Assembly (NCBI GenBank): GCA_903822375.1
Contig: CAIJOU010000521.1
Location: 1 to 7,556 of the forward strand
DNA length: 7,556 nt
From: Candidatus Hydrogenedentota bacterium
GTDB taxonomy: Bacteria; Hydrogenedentota; Hydrogenedentia; Hydrogenedentales; CAITNO01
Direction of reading: 5' to 3'
In this document: piece after piece, positions 1-6,229 of the stretch
How positions within the stretch are numbered: position 1 is the first letter of the stretch
Layout: every line of letters starts with the position of its first letter
Made by a program: the position numbers and the translations under genes
The notes under the pieces: generated by a model
Database searches by the model: none
Told to the model about the DNA's origin: nothing
Seen by the model: only the letters and a program-made list of their open reading frames with translations

Positions 1-54
1 ACCGTGCACAGGATATCAGAACCGTTCGGCGTGCCGCCACAGTACCCCGCCGGG

Positions 55-84
55 TTGCGCTCCTGCCGCCCCGCCCAGTACACT
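55..84 (+). promoter_or_regulatory. Weak candidate sigma-70-type promoter for the left operon
   Basis: A TTGCGC element at 55-60 and a TACACT element at 79-84 are separated by 18 bases and would place a transcript start near base 91, about 19 bases before the first start codon. Both boxes are imperfect matches to TTGACA and TATAAT and the region is GC-rich, so this may be chance. I see no convincing gene in bases 1-109. Confidence 0.22.
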
Positions 85-109
85 TTCCCACAAGGAATCA
101 GACCAATAC

Positions 110-601
110 ATGCCTGCAAATTCAGACAAAATGCGCGACATATTTGAGCGCACAGTCATAGTGCGCCGCCCCACCTACGGCATCGTCAGTGGCTATCATG
201 AGTTGCCCTATGTTTGTCTGGGCAATTCACTGGAGGGCGGCGGCGGTTCGACGGAAGTCAAGGGAAAAGTCCAGGTCTCCCCGCGCTTCGTGCTCCGTCC
301 CGCCCACTATTCGCCCAGCTACGGCGAGATTTTCGGGGAGGACAACGTCGACACCTCCATTTCCGGCCGCATCTTCGGATTCCTTGGATTCAGGGACCGC
401 CCCGTCGAATGCACCTCCGAGCACATTGTGGTTCGCCATTGTGACGACACCATCGATGAGCTTCTGAGCCGGAATCTGGACGAACTGGAACGCCGGGAAG
501 ACATTACTACGGGCATCATCATCACTCCTGAAAGCCGCTACTTCCCCGTGTCCCTAGAACGTTTCATTGCGACCATACTCGATGACGAGTTCAGACGCTA
601 G
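110..601 (+). CDS. Hypothetical cytoplasmic protein, 163 aa
   Basis: I do not recognise a named family. The protein has no signal peptide or membrane segment and looks like a soluble mixed alpha/beta protein. Visible features are a glycine run at residues 43-46, a middle part rich in beta-strand-like hydrophobic and aromatic residues (about 50-95, including GRIFGFLGF), an acidic, probably helical part (about 112-130, with ELLSRNLDELERRE), and a C-terminal part with ITPESRYFPVS. The start is the ATG at 110 with AAGGA at 92-96; the spacer of 13 bases is longer than at the other genes here. An in-frame ATG at 131 lacks any ribosome site, and the frame is open back to base 1 but reads as unlikely protein there. 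The next gene begins about 10 bases after (or 20 bases before) this stop, so it is probably the first gene of a three-gene operon with two envelope proteins. Codon choice with G/C in third positions supports real coding. Confidence 0.8.
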   Translation: MPANSDKMRDIFERTVIVRRPTYGIVSGYHELPYVCLGNSLEGGGGSTEVKGKVQVSPRFVLRPAHYSPSYGEIFGEDNVDTSISGRIFGFLGFRDRPVECTSEHIVVRHCDDTIDELLSRNLDELERREDITTGIIITPESRYFPVSLERFIATILDDEFRR

Positions 602-603
602 GA
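600..603 (+). promoter_or_regulatory. Shine-Dalgarno site deciding the start of the second gene
   Basis: AGGA overlaps the TAG stop of the upstream gene and sits 8 bases before a GTG at 612. The alternative ATG at 582 has no purine-rich element upstream. The same spacer length is seen at 2000 and 6224, so I prefer GTG 612. Confidence 0.5.
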
Positions 604-611
604 CACCGCTC

Positions 612-2003
612 GTGCGCCTCCGCACGGCGGCGTGGTTCGGCCTGCTGCTCGCCGCACTTCTCCTGGTCGGCGCGGGTTTCGCCGACCGTCAACTCAAGAC
701 CGCCACCCATCCGGGCTTCCTCCCCGAAGGCATGCCCCTGTATGCCTACACCCCCGACCTGCCCCTGTCCTGGCTGCGCCTTTCCAACACTGCCCTGTCC
801 AAGAACCTGTCAGACGAGGCGCGTCCCGTGCTGCACGACATGGAGTTGTCCGTACGCCGGTTGACCGGCATTCGCCCGACCCCCGCGCGGTGGCGCGTCT
901 GGCTTGGCGGCTCCGCGGCCGCCGCCACGGATGGCCGGAACTGGATACTCTGCGCGCATCCGGGCCTGGCCGCCCGGGCAGCCTCATGGGTCTTCGCGGG
1001 CGGGGCCTTTCCGGGAGCACAACTTCACCAGGCATGGCGCGGGGGATACCTCCTCCTTTCATCCAGTTCCGCACTGATCGAGAAGGCTTTGGCCGCGCCG
1101 CCTGTCACCTTGGACCTTCCTGAGTCTCTCCCTCCCGACGCCCTGGTCATGGAACTGCGCACCCCACTCCGGGCCCGCCTCACCCTGACACCCGGCGGCC
1201 AACTTCCCATTGAGGCCCGCATCATGCGCGGCGCGGGCTTTGCGCCCAGAAGCTCGGGCCCCTGGAAGGCACCTGTTCTCTCCGGCAACCCCGCCGCAAT
1301 TCTTTCCCTGCCTGATGCGCAGTCCGCCGAACAACTTGCGACGCTCTTGAAAGACATCAGCCTGCCCGATTTCTCGGACGGTTTGTTTGGCGGGCTGGTC
1401 ACCCGCTGGAGTCTCAACCGCCTGCCTCAATTTCTCTCCGCCACGGGGCCGCTTGACGCTCCGATGGCTTTCGCTTTTTACGATCTCTCCACCGATTCCG
1501 GAGCGCCCCTGCCCCGGCTGGCGGCCGCCTGCGCCGCAAGAGAGGGCTTTTCCAAGTTCCTCCTCGCACCCCAGAACGCCAACAAACTGCTCCCCTACGA
1601 GTGGAACGGTTGCGCAGGCTGGATGTTCCCCCTCTTCGGCGACCAATTCTCCCTCTATGGATTCCAGCGCGACGACACGTACTATCTGGCCACCCGGGAA
1701 CCCCTTGCGGCCGCTCTTGCATCAGCCTCCCAAACCTCGCGCCCGGACATTGAGGACGATGCTGTCATCACGCTGGACTGGAAACGCACCGCCCCCACTA
1801 TCATGGAAGGGGCAAACTGGGCCGCTGCGCACGAGTTGCTGCCGGAAACAAATCAAAAGGATCTCGATGCGGCATTCATACCGGTCATGCGCGCGTTGTC
1901 AAAATGCGGCACCTTGCGGGTGGCCGGTCGCTGGACCGCCGAGGGCCTTCTCTTAAACGGTGTGCTGGCCGACGGCTCACAGCAACCGGAGCACAAACAG
2001 TGA
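612..2003 (+). CDS. Membrane-anchored extracytoplasmic protein with internal repeat, DUF3352-like
   Basis: From the GTG at 612 the product is 463 residues; an ATG at 582 would add ten and overlap the upstream gene by 20 bases. A short basic N-terminus (RLR) is followed by one strong hydrophobic segment at about residues 6-24 with no clear signal peptidase site, so an N-terminal membrane anchor with the rest outside the cytoplasm is likely. The remainder seems to hold two related halves. Each has a strand-rich part ending in a YLLLSSSSAL-like motif (about 146-155; second copy YYLATREPLAAAL at about 357-369), then a short loop and a 'DA/V..(L/I)' strand. This layout resembles DUF3352-type surface proteins, which are built from such units and have no known enzymatic role; the match is by eye and weak. 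Three cysteines are spread out with no metal-binding pattern. Its stop overlaps the start of the next gene (GTGA at 2000-2003), which suggests translational coupling to that exported protein. Confidence 0.82.
   Translation: MRLRTAAWFGLLLAALLLVGAGFADRQLKTATHPGFLPEGMPLYAYTPDLPLSWLRLSNTALSKNLSDEARPVLHDMELSVRRLTGIRPTPARWRVWLGGSAAAATDGRNWILCAHPGLAARAASWVFAGGAFPGAQLHQAWRGGYLLLSSSSALIEKALAAPPVTLDLPESLPPDALVMELRTPLRARLTLTPGGQLPIEARIMRGAGFAPRSSGPWKAPVLSGNPAAILSLPDAQSAEQLATLLKDISLPDFSDGLFGGLVTRWSLNRLPQFLSATGPLDAPMAFAFYDLSTDSGAPLPRLAAACAAREGFSKFLLAPQNANKLLPYEWNGCAGWMFPLFGDQFSLYGFQRDDTYYLATREPLAAALASASQTSRPDIEDDAVITLDWKRTAPTIMEGANWAAAHELLPETNQKDLDAAFIPVMRALSKCGTLRVAGRWTAEGLLLNGVLADGSQQPEHKQ
1988..1991 (+). 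promoter_or_regulatory. Shine-Dalgarno site deciding the start of the GH15-like gene
   Basis: GGAG lies 8 bases before the GTG at 2000, inside the last codons of the preceding gene. It supports starting the downstream gene at 2000 rather than at the in-frame codon 96 bases further upstream, which would lie deep in the previous gene. Confidence 0.6.
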
Positions 2004-3928
2004 GCATCTCCGGGCAAGCATCAGCTCCTGCCGCCGGCCTTCCGCAACGTTGGACAGGCAACCTCGCCCCTCACCGTCTTACCATTCTTCTCCTCGCTCT
2101 GCTCGTCCCGACGCACGCCGCCTTTGCCCATCCCTGGATCGACGTCTTTGGCCCGTCGCGCCCTCTGTACACCCTGGGTTTTGGCGGCATTGTGGCCGGT
2201 GTGGATTCCACCGGCCGGGTCGGCACACTCCTCTGGCCCCATTCCGGCGCGTTCAACCAGATAGCCCCTGCCGATCCCGCCAATGCAACGCCGTCCGGCT
2301 GTCAATGGGGGATCGCAGGCGGCGGAAAGGCCGACTGGCTCTCCGGGGCGGCATGGAAGACCGAGAAGGCGGGCCCGCCCTCTCCTGAATCCGCCATACT
2401 GGAGTTTGTGTCCTCCTGCGCGGCGCTGAAGGCAACGGCGACGCAAACCCTCCTTGTGTCCCCCAAGAATGGCCTCATGGCGGCGCGCATCCAGATAGAC
2501 GCATCCGAACCCCTCGGCGCAATCTCCTGGTTTCAGCAGTTCGCCCCGGTTCCATTTGACCGCCTTCCGCTCGCGCTGCCCGTAGCCCTGCCGCAAGCCA
2601 GTTGCGGGTTTGCCTCCTTCTTTGATTCGCAACGCGCGCGCCTGTACCAGTTCCGTCCCGCCCACCCGGGCCGCCAGGACTGGGACCACGCGCGCAGTCT
2701 CCAGGAAAGCCACGCGACGCCCGCAGAGTGGTCGTCTTTTCAGGACGGCGCATGGTGCGCCACCGCCTTTTCCACCCGGGAAATCACCTGCCAATTCGGC
2801 GACGGCGAGAAACGCCCCCATGCAGAAAGCGCAGCGCTCGGCCAGGTCGGTGTGACCGTCACGGTCCTCCCCGCTTCCGGAAGATCCCCCAATCGTGCAG
2901 AGGTCTTCATCGCCTTTGGGCGCAACCGCACAGAAGCGGACAAGGCCCTTGATACCGCCCTCAAGCAAGGCTTCGACGCCCTTCAATCGGAAACACAGGC
3001 CGAGTATGCCGCCTTGCTATCCCCGGCGTCACCCCGTCTCAGCGACAACGCCGACAAGCAAGACCGCGCACTGCGGGATTTGAGGGTTCTTTTTGCCGCG
3101 CTCGACTCCAAGAGCGGAACCGTCGTTGCCGCACCGGCCGCTCAACCGCCCCTGTGCGCCACCTGGCCCGAGCTTTCCGCTTGGACCGCGCTGGCATGGC
3201 ATCTTTCCGGCTTCACCGACCAGGCCGCGCGGCAACTGCAGTTTTTCTATGCCCCGCTGCTTGCCAAAGACAGCCGCACCGGCACAACCCCTGCGCTTCC
3301 CGAGCTTTTGCGGACAGACACCGCGTCCGCACTGCCCTCATTCGTGCACAACCCGGCCAGCACCGCCTGGATTGTTCTTGCCGTTGTCCAATTGGCCCGA
3401 CTCAGTCCCCCCGATTCCGTCCCCGCCAATGCGCTCTCCAACTACAACGAGCTTGTGCTTCCCGCCATGCAGTACCTGCGGCGGTGGTCGACTCCGTCCA
3501 CGGGCGGTCCGCCCCCGGGCTTTGACCCGCTCCCAGTCCGGGATGTCAGTTCCGTGTCCAACGAACTGCTCTATTATCTCGGCGTACAGGGTTCTTTTGA
3601 CATGGCCACCATCACCAAACAACCGCCACATCCGGACTGGCAATCCTGGCAACGCGAACTGGAAGCCCTTCTGCGCTTCAGAATGGTCAACGAGCCTGAC
3701 GGTTGGGACCTTTCACCCACCCTGTCCGCTTGGGCCGCCATGACACTTTCCCCGGCGGACCCATTGAGAAAGGCCGCCGTGCGCACCCCCTCCGGCCTGG
3801 TCGCCCTCGGAGACTGCCCCATTCCCACGCTGCCCCCGGCCACAACGACAATACTTGCCACACCCGATACCTTCGACAGCGCCCTCGACCTTGTTGCCCT
3901 CTTCCACCCCACCCCCCACAAACCCTAA
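2000..3928 (+). CDS. Exported GH15 glucoamylase-like protein, probably catalytically degenerate
   Basis: The GTG start at 2000 gives 642 residues. A long N-terminal stretch precedes a hydrophobic core at about 27-39 and a likely signal peptidase site after AFA (residue 43), so the protein should be exported. Residues 56-82 (YTLGFGGIVAGVDSTG, then TLLWP) resemble the opening of GH15 glucoamylase and glucodextranase proteins, where a 'G.G..A.VD..G.I..L.WP' pattern begins the N-terminal beta-sandwich. Residues 355-415 (RALRDLRVLFAALDSKSGTV, then AAPA) resemble the entry to the GH15 (alpha/alpha)6 barrel, which normally continues into a W.RDA motif. Here that place reads CATWPELSAW. I also cannot find the usual catalytic-acid region (LWEE-like) or the W..D pair later in the barrel; HNPAST stands where W-Q-D-E-like residues would be expected. 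Helical, barrel-like sequence continues to about 580. I infer an alpha-glucan-family fold with lost hydrolase activity, perhaps a binding or structural role; a divergent related all-helical barrel family is the main alternative. It closes the left operon. Confidence 0.8.
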   Translation: MSISGQASAPAAGLPQRWTGNLAPHRLTILLLALLVPTHAAFAHPWIDVFGPSRPLYTLGFGGIVAGVDSTGRVGTLLWPHSGAFNQIAPADPANATPSGCQWGIAGGGKADWLSGAAWKTEKAGPPSPESAILEFVSSCAALKATATQTLLVSPKNGLMAARIQIDASEPLGAISWFQQFAPVPFDRLPLALPVALPQASCGFASFFDSQRARLYQFRPAHPGRQDWDHARSLQESHATPAEWSSFQDGAWCATAFSTREITCQFGDGEKRPHAESAALGQVGVTVTVLPASGRSPNRAEVFIAFGRNRTEADKALDTALKQGFDALQSETQAEYAALLSPASPRLSDNADKQDRALRDLRVLFAALDSKSGTVVAAPAAQPPLCATWPELSAWTALAWHLSGFTDQAARQLQFFYAPLLAKDSRTGTTPALPELLRTDTASALPSFVHNPASTAWIVLAVVQLARLSPPDSVPANALSNYNELVLPAMQYLRRWSTPSTGGPPPGFDPLPVRDVSSVSNELLYYLGVQGSFDMATITKQPPHPDWQSWQRELEALLRFRMVNEPDGWDLSPTLSAWAAMTLSPADPLRKAAVRTPSGLVALGDCPIPTLPPATTTILATPDTFDSALDLVALFHPTPHKP

Positions 3929-3934
3929 CCCCCC
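3907..3934 (-). other. Canonical G-quadruplex motif
   Basis: On the - strand, reading downwards, there are runs of 6 G (3934-3929), 3 G (3925-3923), 6 G (3917-3912) and 4 G (3910-3907), with loops TTA, TTTGT and T. This satisfies the usual four-run rule of at least three G with loops of 1-7 bases. It overlaps the last codons and stop of the + strand GH15-like gene, where it is the template strand, and lies downstream of the - strand exported-protein gene. The + strand counterpart is an equally regular C-rich (i-motif) sequence. Confidence 0.7.
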
Positions 3935-3982
3935 TTCCTTCCTTCCTTCCTTCTTTCTTTCTTCTTCTGCTGCTTCTGCTTC
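3929..3982. repeat. Compound pyrimidine microsatellite
   Basis: Bases 3929-3968 are 40 uninterrupted pyrimidines on the + strand. Within the stretch the unit changes stepwise: a C run, five CCTT units (3933-3952), two CTTT units (3953-3960), two CTT units (3961-3966), then CTG/CTT triplets to 3982. The CCTT part is mirror-symmetric, the kind of sequence that can form intramolecular triplex DNA. It lies in the gap between two convergent genes. No stable G+C hairpin precedes it on either strand, so it is not a standard intrinsic terminator. Confidence 0.85.
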
Positions 3983-4023
3983 AATTCCTAATTCATAATT
4001 CCTAATTCCTGATTCCTGATTCT
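3983..4023. repeat. Heptanucleotide tandem repeat, six units
   Basis: Six consecutive 7-bp units follow the pattern RATTCCT: AATTCCT, AATTCAT, AATTCCT, AATTCCT, GATTCCT, then GATTCT plus the first base of the neighbouring stop codon. The array is AT-rich in a GC-rich region and ends directly against the TAG stop (4024-4026, - strand) of the exported-protein gene. The form recalls the short tandemly repeated repetitive (STRR) heptamers described in cyanobacterial genomes, but I do not claim homology. Confidence 0.85.
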
Positions 4024-4665
4024 CTACGGCACCGCAGGCGATACCGCCGTCTTCACCATCTCCGTCCTCAATTCCGGGCCCGACTGCCTGTAAACCGCCT
4101 GCCCCTGCAGTTCCTGCGCTCCCGTTACCTCCGGCCCAGGAACGATCCGATACGCGACCGTGCACGGAAACGCGGGCACCTGCACCCAGACAAAGGTCAG
4201 CTCACCCGTGGCACCCTTTGAAGGCATGATAACCGGCTTCGCCCCGCCCGACACTTCCTGAAAGCTCCACCCTTTTGGCAACTGTTCCACCAGCGCCAGC
4301 GCCGTCACTTTGTCTTTGCCTTCAGCCACAAGACTGACAATGACATCCAGCGCCTGTCCGGTCCGGTAACCGCCGGGCGTCACCGAGCGCGATATCTTCA
4401 GACCGTTTCCCTTCGATTCCCCCTTGGCCAGCAATTCGTTGGCCCCAGGCTTGAAGTCAACCGGTTTCTTCTCTGCGACCTTGCCCCCGCCGCCGTCAGA
4501 CTCCGCCGATTCCTCGCTCGCGGCGACACGGCTGTCACCGCCGACGCTGATCGGTGTCACCTTGGCCTGCGGCACCTTCTGGGATCCCCCTCCGCCAGAC
4601 AGCCCAACGACTCCCGCCAGAAAGAGTACGCCAAGGGCGAAACCCATCGCCGATGCTTTGTTCAT
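4024..4665 (-). CDS. Small exported protein with one beta-sandwich (DUF11-like) domain
   Basis: The chosen ATG at 4665 gives 213 residues; two other in-frame ATGs lie 6 and 21 bases upstream. Residues 6-24 form one hydrophobic segment after MNKAS, acting as a signal peptide or membrane anchor; there is no lipobox cysteine. Residues 25-85 are low-complexity linker rich in Gly, Ser, Glu and Lys. Residues 88-205 look like a single immunoglobulin-like beta-sandwich. The pattern 'SRSVTPGGYRTGQALDV', 'ALVEQLPKGWSF', 'G.L.FVWVQVP' and 'AYRIVPGP' resembles the conserved-repeat (DUF11-like) domains that occur in many surface proteins, often as spacers or adhesive modules. Only one Cys is present in this domain. 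No catalytic motif is visible. It is downstream of and co-directional with the DUF502 gene, but a 176-base gap with its own possible promoter makes independent expression plausible. Its 3' end abuts the heptamer repeat. Confidence 0.8.
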   Translation of the reverse strand: MNKASAMGFALGVLFLAGVVGLSGGGGSQKVPQAKVTPISVGGDSRVAASEESAESDGGGGKVAEKKPVDFKPGANELLAKGESKGNGLKISRSVTPGGYRTGQALDVIVSLVAEGKDKVTALALVEQLPKGWSFQEVSGGAKPVIMPSKGATGELTFVWVQVPAFPCTVAYRIVPGPEVTGAQELQGQAVYRQSGPELRTEMVKTAVSPAVP

Positions 4666-4672
4666 TGCCATT

Positions 4673-4677
4673 CCTCT
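4673..4677 (-). promoter_or_regulatory. Shine-Dalgarno site deciding the start of the exported-protein gene
   Basis: AGAGG on the - strand lies 7 bases before the ATG at 4665 but almost touches the ATG at 4671 and is downstream of the ATG at 4686. It therefore favours 4665 as the true start. Confidence 0.6.
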
Positions 4678-4721
4678 ACGCCCCATTAAGACGCCCGCAT
4701 CGAATAGTCTGAGAATCGGAG

Positions 4722-4736
4722 CTTGGACTTTCCAAG
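4722..4736. other. Small perfect hairpin in the leader of the exported-protein gene
   Basis: CTTGGA (4722-4727) and TCCAAG (4731-4736) are exact inverse complements around a 3-base loop. It lies between the possible promoter and the start codon, so it would sit in the 5' untranslated RNA. It could be a protein site, a small RNA structure or chance. Confidence 0.35.
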
Positions 4737-4767
4737 TTATTCACCGGACCGCAACTGCACTGTTCCG

Positions 4768-4776
4768 ATCATAGCA
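4768..4776 (-). promoter_or_regulatory. Candidate extended -10 promoter element
   Basis: The - strand reads TGCTATGAT, a TGn extension followed by TATGAT, a five-of-six match to TATAAT. It lies about 100 bases upstream of the ATG at 4665. No good -35 box is seen at the normal distance, which is common for extended -10 promoters. It would allow the exported-protein gene to be transcribed separately from the aroC-DUF502 genes. Confidence 0.4.
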
Positions 4777-4807
4777 TGGATTAAGCACCGCGCCGGAAGT
4801 CATGCAG

Positions 4808-4817
4808 TTGTCGACAA
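4808..4817. promoter_or_regulatory. 10-bp perfect palindrome, possible operator
   Basis: TTGTCGACAA is self-complementary and lies about 35 bases upstream of the candidate extended -10 element and 25 bases past the stop of the DUF502 gene. The location suits a regulator site, but a palindrome this short can arise by chance and matches no operator I can name. Confidence 0.25.
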
Positions 4818-4841
4818 TATGGGCTCCGTGGTTCCCGCCCC

Positions 4842-6224
4842 TCACGCGCCGCCTTCCACCATATCCGCAGTGGCAACAGCTGTCAGCGTCAGTCGGTCCG
4901 GACACAAAATGCCGACAGACACCACAGCCCGTATCGCCTCATCAACGGACATGCCGCAGAGGCGCACATCCTCCGTCTTGTACAGCAGGAACAGGCCAAC
5001 GCTTATGTTGGGCGCCGTGGGCAGGAAGATCTTGCACAGTTCCGTGCCGTCGGCGCGGCGAACACGCCCCACCAGGAATCCCAGCGCCCGAACGCCGGGA
5101 TAGGGGAATTCGACCAGCACCGGGGCTTCGAGTCCCGCGGTGGGACCGTCCTTCTGCATCGCCAGCGTGCCCACAATCTGCTTGGATGCGCCGTATATGG
5201 CGCTGACCATGGGGATCCTTTCGATCAGGTATTCCCCCAGCGCAATAATGCGCTGCCCCACCACCGCCGTGGCCACGGCGCCTATCAGCCAAAGCCCCAC
5301 GATAAAGATCACCACCGACAGGACCATTGCCAGCGCGTGGGGCATGTCTGCCAAGAACACTTGTGTGACCGGTGTAACTCGCGCCACTGTCAATCCGAAA
5401 ATAAAGCGCACCACCACCACCGTGCTGGCGAGCGGCACGAGCAAAAGAAGACCGGACAGCAACCGGTTGCGAATAATGGCCTTGTTTCTCGACCAATACG
5501 ACGGCTTGACCGGCGCCTTGATCTCGGGATGCTCCGCCGCGCCAATGCCGGGTTCGCGACCCTCCCACTTGGGCATCGGGCCGTCCTTCATGACCTCCGG
5601 CATGAGAATGCCCGCGGACATCGACGCCTTTAAGGCATCCTCCACGGAAAGGCCGCTGGCCTCCACAAAGTCTTTCGGAAATATCTCCAGATACCCGCTG
5701 GTCGGGTTGGGCGTGGTCAGCACAAAGACGCGGTAGTATTCTATGCCGTCCTGCAGCGTCAGGCGCCCTGTGATGAATGCCAGCGACTTGACGCCCGGAT
5801 ACGGAAAGTCCACCAGAACGGCGGCTTCATAGTTGCTTTCGGCATCCTTGGGGCTCAGCACATCCACCATCTGCTTCGAGGCGCCGTAGATCGACTTCAC
5901 CAGCGGAATGCGGCGGATGATGAACTCGAACAGGGCAATGATCCGCCGGCCCGCCGTCAGCGCGGCAATCATCCCAAGTATGAAAAGAAGTCCGAGAAAC
6001 AGGGCAATGGACACGGCAATAATCACCGCATCGGGAAGGGTGCCGGTGATCTCCCGGATAAAGGGGGCGAGGAATCCGGCCGTAAGGTCATAGCAAAACT
6101 GAAGCGCATAGATCGTCACGCCCAGCGGGACCACCACGATAAGCCCGCGCACCATCTGTTTTCGCGCACTCGCGGCAATGCGAGCGCCCAATGGCAGCTT
6201 GACGGACTTGGACTTCCCGAACAT
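4842..6224 (-). CDS. Tandem DUF502 integral membrane protein, 460 aa
   Basis: DUF502 proteins are usually around 200 residues with two N-terminal membrane segments and a conserved soluble part; their bacterial function is unknown (plant members include the LCV proteins). Here two complete copies are fused. Copy 1 has membrane segments at about 24-46 and 64-90, IPLVKSIYGASKQMV at 106-120, VLVDFPYPGVKSLAF at 136-150, TTPNPTSGYLEIFP at 170-183 and LSVEDALKASMSAGIL at 192-207. Copy 2 has membrane segments at about 253-278 and 296-323, IPMVSAIYGASKQIV at 337-351, VLVEFPYPGVRALGF at 369-383, TAPNISVGLFLLY at 403-415 and MSVDEAIRAVVSVGIL at 425-440. The motifs sit 231-233 residues apart; copy 2 has lost the TPNPTSG form. 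A charged, Pro-rich linker (about 208-245) joins them, and four membrane passes are expected in total. The ATG at 6224 has AGGAA (6237-6233) inside the end of aroC, 8 bases away, and only 5 bases separate the two genes, so they are co-transcribed. Confidence 0.93.
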   Translation of the reverse strand: MFGKSKSVKLPLGARIAASARKQMVRGLIVVVPLGVTIYALQFCYDLTAGFLAPFIREITGTLPDAVIIAVSIALFLGLLFILGMIAALTAGRRIIALFEFIIRRIPLVKSIYGASKQMVDVLSPKDAESNYEAAVLVDFPYPGVKSLAFITGRLTLQDGIEYYRVFVLTTPNPTSGYLEIFPKDFVEASGLSVEDALKASMSAGILMPEVMKDGPMPKWEGREPGIGAAEHPEIKAPVKPSYWSRNKAIIRNRLLSGLLLLVPLASTVVVVRFIFGLTVARVTPVTQVFLADMPHALAMVLSVVIFIVGLWLIGAVATAVVGQRIIALGEYLIERIPMVSAIYGASKQIVGTLAMQKDGPTAGLEAPVLVEFPYPGVRALGFLVGRVRRADGTELCKIFLPTAPNISVGLFLLYKTEDVRLCGMSVDEAIRAVVSVGILCPDRLTLTAVATADMVEGGA

Positions 6225-6229
6225 CCGTG

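Noticed and set aside
1..109. Open frames on both strands before the first gene, including a Cys- and Gly-rich frame on the - strand starting near 83 and a + frame running into the first gene
   Set aside because: They are too short to judge, have no ribosome site, and resemble no family; the stretch is treated as upstream region with only a weak promoter candidate.
1059..1646. - strand open frame of 195 codons opposite the membrane-anchored protein gene
   Set aside because: Shadow frame in GC-rich DNA with low-complexity Gly/Arg/Glu composition and no ribosome site.
2021..2986. Long - strand open frame (321 codons) opposite the GH15-like gene
   Set aside because: It lies antisense to a gene with a signal peptide, recognisable motifs and a good start. 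Its translation is rich in Arg, Gly and Cys with no domain pattern, as expected for a GC-rich shadow frame.
3983..4023. Heptamer array considered as a CRISPR remnant
   Set aside because: The units are 7 bp, directly adjacent and have no spacers.
3900..4023. Intrinsic terminator for either operon
   Set aside because: There is no GC hairpin followed by a U tract on either strand; only the G-quadruplex motif and repeats are present.
3713..4165. - strand frame of 150 codons crossing the convergent gap
   Set aside because: It is open only because the microsatellite and heptamer repeats lack stops in that frame; it overlaps the ends of two better genes and encodes low-complexity Glu/Lys/Gly sequence.
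4818..4841. GGGC/GCCC inverse complement just after the DUF502 stop, as a terminator
   Set aside because: The arms are only 4 bp with a 12-base loop and no U tract follows on the - strand.
5140..5736. + strand frame of 198 codons inside the DUF502 gene
   Set aside because: It is antisense to clear DUF502 motifs and has no homology pattern of its own.
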